A stretch of 64,000 nt of DNA, from contig CM055104.1 of assembly GCA_029204225.1 (NCBI GenBank), forward strand, positions 51,886,294-51,950,293, read 5' to 3'. This document shows positions 55,526 to 64,000 of the stretch, in pieces. The translations under genes were made by a program, and so were the position numbers. This DNA comes from Diphasiastrum complanatum (taxonomy: Eukaryota > Streptophyta > Lycopodiopsida > Lycopodiales > Lycopodiaceae). Within the stretch, counting starts at the first letter, position 1; each line of letters opens with the position of its first letter. The notes under the pieces are model-generated. The model made no database searches and was not told the DNA's origin. It saw nothing but the letters and a program-made list of their open reading frames with translations.

Positions 55526-56053
55526 CATTAGAGAAAAATATGGGCCCAAAGAGGGCCCTATAAGAAATGCCACGTAGGAGAGAAAAACAACAATACATCT
55601 ATTAAAATATCATTTTCTAACTTCTTTATGCATATGCCTGCACTACTTTCCATGAGAATGAATGTACCTTACTTTCGTCACATCAAACTTCACTGGTGCT
55701 TAACCACATTTTAAGTATAATTTTCAAAATGTTGAAATATTCCCTCCCAATAGTTGGGAACACTAAAAAATTTGAATTAGGAGTGACGTTTTAGAAACAA
55801 AGCCTACGCCATCTCTAATGCACCCTCCTACCTATTTTTCAGGCATTTAATGCTCGCACGTGTGAAGCTAAGGGTGCAGGGTGATGTGGCAACTGCCTTG
55901 TAGACCCCTCTCCCTCCGTATTGTGCTTTACAACGACCAATTTGGTGTCTTGTAGAGAAAGTTATGGCCGTCTGAAGTTTGGCAATTTTGAACTAAAATT
56001 TGCAAAATTTCAAAATTGTTCTGATGCATGCATGCTTGTAAATCTTCAATATG
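55526..56053. mobile_element. Relative of the 27475 foldback element, partial
   Basis: From 55526 the sequence CATTAGAGAAAAATATGGGC, then AGGGCCCTATAAGAAATGCC and ACGTAGGA, matches the left end of the element at 27475 (CATTAGAGAAAATTTGACC, then AGGGCCCTATAAGAATTGCC, ATGTAGGA). Further on, the complement of about 55930-55990 (GGCCATAACTTTCTCTAC ... AAATTGGTCGTTGTAAAG) resembles part of that element's right arm. The right end is not conserved, so this is a truncated or diverged copy that cut into the Copia leader. Confidence 0.6.
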
Positions 56054-58092
56054 CTACAAAAACAGATCCATAACACCTTTGCCAATTACCTCTCCTTTGA
56101 TGCTCTTGACTAGCTCCAAATTGCCAACTTCTCTTTTGACTAGTTGACGCGCTTTGAGATCAACCTCTTGATCTTCAACTTGACCATCAAAGTCATTGAA
56201 AAAAATTTGTTTTTCAGATCCATTACTTGATTTTATAGCAAGATAACATCCATCCACTTGCATAGCTCCATGTACACAAGAAGATCCTCCAAACGATGTT
56301 CCACTCTTCATAAGAGCTTGATACTCAAGATCCATTGCTTGGATCCACTCCTCTTCTTTCCTTGCCTGATCTACACTTGTACGCTCATCCAAAGAGGTTA
56401 GGAAAGCAACATAATTTCCAGAAACTATTTGCTTACCCTTTTGATCATATGTGAGCCTTGAAGGTACTTGTCTTTCTCTTGATGTTCTCCTTGGTTTTTG
56501 ACTTGATGAAGGTCCATCATCACCACCATCCAAAGAAGGATCCTTCTCATCAACATCAAGAATGTTAGATCCATCCACTCTACCATCAATCATGCTTGAA
56601 GACACCTTTGGAATGTTCCCCTCATCAAAAATGACATCTCTACCAATAATCACTTTGTTAGTAGAAGGAATGTAAACCTTGTAGGCTTTACTCACCTCAC
56701 TATATCCAACAAAAATGCCTCTTCTTGAAGATGGATTCTCCTTTGTCCTATCATCAAGAGTAATGTTGACATAGCATGTGCATCCAAAGGTTCTTAGAAA
56801 GTTGACACTCGGCCTCCCCTTGAATAGCATCTCAAAAGGTGTCCTTCTGTCCAAAATAGCACTCAGTCACCTATTGCACAAGAAATTGGCACACAACAAA
56901 GCTTGATCCCACAATAGTTTGTCAAGATTAGCATTTAACCTCATAGCTTTAGCATTTTTACATAAAGTCCTATTCTTCCTTTCAGCCACTCCATTTTGTT
57001 GTGGGGTCCTTGATGTTGTATACTGCCTCTTGATCCCATGCTCATCACAAAAGGCCTTGAACTTGGTAGATATGTACTCGCCACCATTGTCACTCCTTAA
57101 AGCACTTGATCTTTGTGGAAAATTGGTTCTCCCTTGCATTCTTGAACTTGACAAAGACATCATACACTTCATCCTTGCTTTTTAGTAGATAGATCCAACA
57201 AAATCTACTAAAATCATCAATGAATGTTACATACATCTTAGCTCCACTATTGCTAATTGTAGTAAATCCATGAATATCCGAATGTACAAGTTGAAAAGGC
57301 TTTGTAGATCTAGAAACAGATCTAGTATAAGGTAGTCTATGTGACTTAGACAAAGCACACGACTCACAAACATGCTTGACATCACTTAAGGAACTTGGAA
57401 GACCAATCACAACCTTCTTCCTTGCCATTACCTCCAATGACTTGAAGTTGAGGTGTCCCATCCTTTTGTGCCAAACCTCTTGAATAGAAATTTGTTCCCT
57501 TGCAACACATCCAACTTGGTTAGCAATAACACAAGCATCTAGTTTGAACAACTTCCCTTGCTTTTACCTTTTCCAATCAAGACATCCTTCCTTTTGATCA
57601 AACAAGCATCTCCATCAAACTCCACCTTGAGGCCTTTACTTAGCATTTGGCTCACACTAAGCAAATGCTTGGTAATGGATGGAATAATCAAGACATCCTC
57701 CAAATGAACATTCCTATTTAGAGAGAGAAATAGGAATTATGCCAATCCCTTTGATTGCACACTCACCATCATTGGAATGCTTTCATAGAAGTAGACTTGG
57801 ATTCATAAAGCTTCTTCAATGAATTCCAAGCTTCCAAAGATGATGTACACTTACCAACTTCCTTGAGAAGTTCATTGGTAACATTCATCTTTATCATGTG
57901 TAGATCCTTCTTGGCCCTCTTGTCATACCTCAATTGATCTTGTTGTGTTGCTGGTCTCTCCTCCAAATCTAAAACAATATCCAAAACATCATTCATCTCA
58001 AGAAGTGACTCCATCCTCACTTTCCACGATGAATAGTTACTTGAGGTAAGCCTATCATTGTCTTCCAACATGACTCCAATTGAGGGTGCCAT
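56054..58092 (-). mobile_element. Copia gag and integrase, internally deleted
   Basis: Gag start at 58092 (MAPSIGVMLEDNDRLTSSNY; KKDLHMIKMNVTNELLKEV). After a deletion comes the GAG-pre-integrase region (about 57700-57480, IPSITKHLLSVSQML-like, VWHKRMGHLNFKSLEVMA). Integrase follows (57400-56700; HVCESCALSKSHRLPYTRS, VTFIDDFSRFCWIYLL, SDNGGEYISTKFKAFCDEHG, QQNGVAERKNRTLC, FGCTCYVNITLDDRTKE). The connection region runs to about 56300 (RLTYDQKGKQIVSGNYVAFL, EEEWIQAMDLEYQALMKS). From 56290 the frame continues to 56054 with sequence unlike RT (NGSEKQIFFNDFDGQVEDQE, KREVGNLELVKSIKG) that I cannot place. RT and RNase H are absent. Confidence 0.85.
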
Positions 58093-59308
58093 GTAGCAAT
58101 GACTTGATCTTCTCTTTCAATCTGTTTCAATGCACAAAGCACTCCTTTGAACAACAACAAATGCTTTCAAAAGAAATCACCAAGATTTGAAATTATCTCA
58201 CAAATTCTCTTCTAGCAGTTATCTAAGCAAATCAACACATAGAATCATGGAATCTTGATCAACCAATGATCTATCCTCAGCCTATCCTCTATCAAGTCCA
58301 GCAACCTCACTATCTAGAGATCCAATCAAAATTAGGGTTTTGACAAAATCACAAAAGTTTGACTATTCCAAATCTACATGCAAATGCTAAAAATTTGATA
58401 TGCAATCTATAAGCCACCACTTAGGTTGATCCAATGATCCAAAAATTGGCCAAATCTAGTATCTGAATTCAAAAATTGGAATTGATCAAGTATATTGACC
58501 TATATAGTGTTTTGATCTAGAAAACATCCAATCTACAAAAGCAAAAAACTCGATTTTGGTGTAGAATCCTCTTTAGCATTCTCTAGACTTGATATCTTCA
58601 CCAAACCATTGATAGATCTGATTTTCTCCTTCATAACATGAACCACAAGCTCTAATACCAAGTGAAATATCTCAAATCATAATGATCCAATCTACTTGAA
58701 TGATCTTTGGTTAGAAAGAGAAATACACTACCAATCTCACCAATGTAGAAAAATCAGCATCTACACACAAAATGAGATGCAAACACCAATAGAACTTGAT
58801 CAAACTTGAATGAAATGATAAAGTACTGTTGTTTCTTGTACAAAACCAGCAAGATACTATATTTTACACGTGTAGATCCAAAAATAGAAAATGTAAATAA
58901 TTCTACACATAGAATTGCAAGCAATCACCAAGATAGTGCACCAATGGATAGTAGAACCCAAGAGAACCATGCATAAGCATGAAATGAGATAGAGAAGTGA
59001 GAAGATCACTCTCTCCATAAGTTGCATCCTTTTATAACAGGTCCAAACCCTATTTGGCCACTTTGCTTTTCCACCAAAATGCTAACCCTACTGATTTTGG
59101 GTCTAGATTCAATGTACCCAACTATTCAAATGAATCTACTCAAACTCGCATTCTAACTTTCCCACACTTTCAAAAATTGTTTATTCAAATGAAATTTAGA
59201 CTAATGAACTTTGAAAAGTCAACCTCTAAGTCTAAAACAAGTTTTGGTCTCAATATGCCAAATATGGAAATATAGCAAAATGTGATGAAACTAGTTGAAT
59301 CTTTGACA
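58093..59308 (-). mobile_element. Copia 5' LTR, primer site and leader
   Basis: The LTR runs on the minus strand from 59308 (TGTCAAAGATTCAACTAG) to 58663 (GATATTTCA), 646 bp, TG...CA. The complement of 58649-58660 is TGGTATTAGAGC, one base from the standard Copia primer site, two bases after the LTR. The leader extends to the gag ATG at 58092. It belongs to the element at 56054-58092. Confidence 0.85.
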
Positions 59309-59459
59309 CTTATTACATTTTTTGTCAATTTGTACTTGCTTTTCTTCAATTTGGATGTGCTTGGTTCCTCCTCGGGTGTCTTCTCAAATGCCCTTGAGCT
59401 GTCTTTGGAGCTCCCTGGATTGCCATGTCTCTTATCCTTGCTCTTTCCTTTGAACTTGG

Positions 59460-60090
59460 TGAAGAGAGCTTGATCACCTCCTCCATCCTTGAGAGATAGC
59501 TTTTCAAAACCTTGCCACTCGAGTTTGACGCCTATGTTATTCAGCTATCAAAACTCCTTGTAAGGTTTCTAATGAGGGTAGGTCCTCTTTGATTTCATAG
59601 GATTGAACAATAGTATCAAATTCCTCACTTAAGCCATTTAGAATGACTTGAACAATTTCTTTAGATTTGATTGAATCATCTATGCAAGAAAGGTATCTAT
59701 GGAGAGTCTTGACCCTAGACACATAGGATGAGGCACTTTTATCCTTTTTTTGAAAGCTTTGAAAGATCCTATTTTTAAGGGTAAGGACTCTTGAGGTGTT
59801 CTTAGACTCATAGTGGATTGTAAAGTTTTCCATGCATCTTGTGCACTAAGACATGAGCTAATCTCTCTTAAAACATCATTAGAGACATTAAACTTTAAAT
59901 AATGAAGAGCAACACATGCTCTCTTTTTGAAATTGGGAATATCTTAAGGATTTGTAGGCTCCTCCTCATTCCCATTCAGTATATCCATCAAATCTTGGAG
60001 TACAAGGATGGATTCCATCCTTACCTTCCATATGCCATTATTGGTGGGAGTGAGTTTCTCACTTTGTTCCAGTAGGAAAGATCTCATTGT
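59460..60090 (-). mobile_element. Copia gag fragment behind a shared LTR
   Basis: Gag begins near 60090 (MRSFLLEQSEKLTPTNNGIW). It continues with ALHYLKFNVSNDVLREISSC, SRVLTLKNRIFQSFQKKDKS and LPSLETLQGVLIAE to about 59480, then stops short of the LTR at 59308. Its distance from the LTR at 60587-61239 (about 500 bp) is the normal leader length of the family, so that LTR seems to serve as its 5' LTR. Several breaks. Confidence 0.75.
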
Positions 60091-60586
60091 GGCATAGCTT
60101 TATGATTAGTTTTGGCACACTAGAAAAGGATTAATCCAATCAAATGGTGTCTCAAGATCTCAAGGAAATCAAGTACCATTAGACAATGACCTTGAAAAAT
60201 GGCCAAAATTGTCAATTTCAAGTAGGTGGTCCAAAAACACTCTCAACTTTCAAAAGAAAAAGTGGATGGGAAAATTTTCACTTCACACGTGTAAAATAGC
60301 CTCAGAATGTCAGACTTACATTTCATAGGTTCCATCCATTTATAGGATCAATGATCCAAACAATGCTAGATAGAGTGTAAAAAAATGAAAATTTGTGAAA
60401 AACTTTCTATTTTGACCCCTACAAAATAGGATTCAAGATGATACAACCTTAATGCATAAAAAAATGTAGGTTTCTCCTTCAACATACCTCACTTTGAATG
60501 CCAAGAACTCTCCATAGGGTCTACCAATATACTAGAGCTCACTTTCATCACAATCTACACTTGATTAGCTCTCCATACATATATTG
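60091..60586 (-). other. Probable Copia leader
   Basis: Non-coding stretch between LTR and gag. The expected primer site right after the LTR end (near 60575-60585) is not recognisable. Confidence 0.5.
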
Positions 60587-61239
60587 TGAAAAATACAGAT
60601 CCTAAGTGGATCTAAACTCCAAGATCATTGGCTTGAATGCTTGCACTCCAAACTACATAAGCTAGGAATTGGCAACACATTCTATGCTATCTAGAATGCA
60701 AAGAACTTGATCAAAAGGCATTTATCACAAATGGAAACTTCCATAAACATCAAGTGCGGCCCAAAATAGCATTATACAGTCCATAATACATCAGCCTACC
60801 ACTTTTGGAAAGCACCTAAGATCATACACAATAGCTTGAAGACAATACACACAACAATGCTCTCAATGGAGGAAGAAACAATGACAATGATCTATTGATC
60901 TCAATGAAGCATACAAAAGGTTTCTCCAACCTGTTCTCCACGACTTCCCTACTATTTATGGATGAGGAAGATGACTCTCTCTCCTCTCTCTAGAAGGTAC
61001 TTGACCCTAGATATTCCCTATATAGGAAAAATAGCTAAAAATGGCTTATATGACCAAAATACATCAAAATGGTCTCATTTTGAAGGGTATGAAGTTTGAC
61101 ACTTCATCATACTGAAAAAATACAGTAAATAAAAACATTGTGGCCTGGTTCACACGTGTGAAACTCCAGAACCAAAACTATTTACAATTTTAGCCAATTT
61201 AGGTCTCAAACTAGCTAGGAAATGTTGACAATTTTCACA
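60587..61239 (-). mobile_element. Copia LTR joining two units
   Basis: On the minus strand it starts TGTGAAAATTGTCAACAT at 61239, directly after purine-rich GAAGAGGGAG, and ends GTATTTTTCA at 60587 (653 bp). CCTATATAGGG (about 61015-61025) is a fitting LTR promoter. The stop codon of the upstream polyprotein lies in the first bases of the LTR. Upstream is the Copia pol at 61235-64000 and downstream another gag, so one LTR stands between two same-direction units. Confidence 0.75.
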
Positions 61240-64000
61240 CTCCCTCTTCAACATTGGATGCTAGTTTCAACATAGTCTTTGAGCACATTCCAAGATTAGA
61301 TCTATGCATTAAATATAGGTCCTTTCCCAATGGTTTGGTGAAGATATCAGCCACACACTCCTTTGAAGAGACATGTTGAAGCTCCACCTCTTTGGCAATG
61401 ACTTGATCTCTCACAAAATGGTGAGCAATCTCAATGTGCTTGCTCCTTGCATGAAAAACAGGATTGCTTGCCAAGCTTTGGGCTGAAAGGTTATCACAAA
61501 GTATGATTGGAGTCTTCTCTGGTTCCAGCAAGTGAAGATCCAATAACATCCTCTTGATCCAAAGAATCTCCTTGGTGCATGTTGTTAATGCCTTGTACTC
61601 GGCTTCGGTGGAAGATAGAGAGATAGTTGGTTGCTTCTTTGATAGCCATGAGACCACTCCATCTCCAAGATAGATTGCAAAGGCACTTGTTGACTTCCTA
61701 TCCATTTGATCACCTGCAAAATCTGAATCTGAAAATCCACAAAGGTTAGGTGTAGTACCTCCATACAAGATGCCAAAATCTCTAGATCCCGAGATGTATC
61801 TAAGTACTCTCTTTCCTAGCTTCCAATGAGCCTCACTAGGATCTTGCATAAATTGACTTAGTTTACCAACCACAAGGCTTAGATCAGGTCTTGTGATGGT
61901 TAACCATATAAGAGATCCTATTAGCTTTCTATAGAGAGTAATGTCCTTGAAGGATCTTTCATTACTTCTTGTAGTTAGCTTTACATTTGATTCCATAGGA
62001 GTAGAAACAACTTTACAATCTTCCATATGAAACCTTTTTAGAATAGAGTTAACATACTTTTCTTGACATATGAATGTAGATTTAGAAGTTCTAATAATCT
62101 CTATTCCTAAGATATAATGAAGTTTACCAAGATCTTGAATTTCAAACTCTCTTTTGAGTGCCATCTTGATTTCATCTATATCTAGATTGTTACCACCACT
62201 TAAGATAATGTCATCAACATAGATCAAAAGTAAAGTGATATCATTTTCATTCAATCTAAAGTAGAGAGAATGATCATACTCACTCATAACAAAGTTTTGA
62301 GAAAGTAAGAAGGAATTGAGCTTAGCATACCAACTCCTTGGTGCTTGCTTTAGCCCATACAAACTCTTTTGGAGATAGCACACATGATTAGGCTCATCAT
62401 GTGAAACATAGCCCTCGGGTTGCTCCATGTAAATATCATCTTTGCCATGGGTACAAAGGTCTCATCATAGTCAATACCATATTCTTGAACATACCCCTTT
62501 GCCACCAACCTTGCCTTGTACTTGTTGATTGATCCATCTTGATTTGTCTTGATCTTGAAGATCCACTTACAACCAATTGCCTTCTTGTCCTTTGGAAGCT
62601 TTACCAACCTCCATGTGTTGCTTTTGATGAGTTCTTGATGCTCATGATCCATGGCTTGGATCCATTCCTTCTTTTGAATTGCTTCACCTACACAAGTTGG
62701 TTCATCAAAAGAGGTAAGAAAAGCAAAGTTAGAGTTGTCCACCACTTGCTTTCCTTTTTCATCATAGGTTAGCCTTGATGGCTTAGCCCTTTGCCTTTGA
62801 GTCTTCCTTGAAGTTTGCTTTGGAGTGGCATCTCCATCTTCATCCAAGACATCTTGCACATCATGATGATTAGTAGGCACATCAACATCAACATCAACAA
62901 CATTGGAAACATTCTCTTCATGAAAGATGACATCCCTACTTATGACAACTTTCTTTGTAGAAGGAATGTACACTTTGTAAGCCTTGCTTACTTCACTATA
63001 GCCAACAAACACACCCTTCTTTGATGAAGGATCTTCTTTAGTTCTATCATCAAGTGTGATATTGACAAAACATGTACATCCAAAGATCCTACAATGCTTG
63101 ACACTCGGCCTTCTACCATAAAGAACCTCATGAGGAGTTTTACCATCCAAGGAAGCACTTGTCCATCTATTACATAGATAGTTAGCACATGCTAAAGCTT
63201 CCCCCCAAAAAGACTTAGCAAGATTAGCATGTAGTCTCATTGCCTTGGCACATTCACAAAGGGTTCTATTCTTCCTCTCGGCCACTCCATTCTGTTGTGG
63301 AGTCCTAGGACTAGACATCTCCCTCTTAATCCCATGTGCTATACAAAAGTCTTTGAACCTATTTGAGGTGTATTCCCCTCCATTATCAGATCTTAAGCAT
63401 TTGATCTTTGTATTGAATTGGTTTTCCATTTCATTCTTGAACTTGACAAATGCAGCAAACACTTCATCCTTACTTTTAAGAAGATAGATCCAAGTATACC
63501 TACTAAAGTCATCAATGAAAGTTGCATACATCTTTGCCCCACCATTGCTAGTTGTACTAGAAGAATGAATATCAGAATGCACAAGTTGAAAAGCTTCTTT
63601 AGATCTAGAAGTAGATCTAGAATAAGCAAGTCTATGAGATTTGGACAAGGCACAATGTTCACAAACACTATTGTTTGCAACAAGACTTTTAGGGAGACCA
63701 AGAACAAGCTCTTTCTTTGCCATTACCTCCAAAGATTTGAAGTTGGGATGGCCCAACCTCTTGTGCCAAACTTCTTGGTTTGTCAATTGCTCCCTAGCCA
63801 TACATCCTTCATGATTAGAGATCACACATGCATCAAGCTTGAAAAGTTTACCATGCCTCCTACCTTGAGCAATCAAGGATCCACATTTACTTATCAAACA
63901 TGCATCTCCAATGAACTCCACATCAAGTCCTTTGTCAATCATTTGACTTACACTAAGCAAATTCTTAGTGATTGAAGGAATGTACAAAACATTTTCAAGA
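61235..64000 (-). mobile_element. Ty1/Copia polyprotein, largely readable, runs off right edge
   Basis: On the minus strand from the right edge come the protease-integrase junction (MYIPSITKNLLSVSQMI) and GAG-pre-integrase (EVWHKRLGHPNFKSLEVMA). The integrase core shows the zinc/DDE hallmarks (CEHCALSKSHRLAYSRS, FIDDFSRYTWIYLL, SDNGGEYTSNRF, QQNGVAERKNRTLCE), then LFGRRPSVKH-like and FVGYSEVSKAYKVYIP. RT follows ([47 protein letters not shown] with the YVDD active site). RNase H comes last (RPDLSLVVGKLSQFMQDPSE; SLSSTEAEYKALTT; ADIFTKPLGKDL). It is the best-preserved element of the window, with only about one break in the visible part, and therefore relatively young. Gag and the 5' LTR lie beyond the right edge. 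Confidence 0.93.

Overview
This is nuclear DNA from a land plant with a repeat-rich genome. Two host genes are supported, both on the + strand, and almost everything else is retrotransposon debris and simple repeats. The wording of the V-ATPase H exons (for example NHPAGRGIV and AVACHDL) looks to me closer to non-seed plants such as ferns or mosses than to flowering plants, but this is a weak hint from memory and I cannot name the organism.

Host genes. (1) The last two coding exons of a V-type proton ATPase subunit H gene lie at 4839-5018 and 12689-12934. They are separated by a 7.67 kb intron that holds a broken Gypsy element, Copia scraps and tandem duplications. Earlier exons must lie left of the window or went unrecognised. 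(2) A complete four-exon alpha/beta-hydrolase gene lies at 40631-43113 (342 aa, Ser-Asp-His triad). A likely promoter about 1.1-1.3 kb upstream holds two G-box-bearing repeat units. A short BED-type zinc-finger reading frame at 4123-4254 follows a microsatellite and may be a remnant of a hAT-like transposase or BED-domain gene.

Layout. 1-4800: a 676-bp inverted-repeat element with a C-rich core, small duplications, a Copia integrase scrap, TG/AG tracts, three telomere-type repeats and the BED finger. 4839-13130: V-ATPase H. 13-19.6 kb: mostly featureless AT-rich DNA with three notable palindromes. 19.6-36 kb: Copia and Gypsy pieces on both strands, including a 410-bp solo-LTR-like insert with a target duplication inside Copia RT, a foldback DNA element inside Copia integrase, T-rich and minisatellite tracts, and a GC-rich island. 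36-39 kb: little recognised. 39.3-43.1 kb: hydrolase gene and promoter. 43.8-64 kb: nested Copia and Gypsy remnants, ending in a train of minus-strand Copia units that runs off the right edge.

All LTR elements look broken or truncated except that the right-most Copia is largely readable in its visible part. I see no CRISPR array, rRNA, tRNA gene or prokaryotic feature. The most interesting signals are structural: LTRs with a polypurine tract on one side and a primer-binding site on the other, a foldback element with long arms and a likely second copy, a duplicated splice-acceptor region before the last V-ATPase H exon, and a short-unit tandem array next to Gypsy gag. I found no convincing new multi-gene system.
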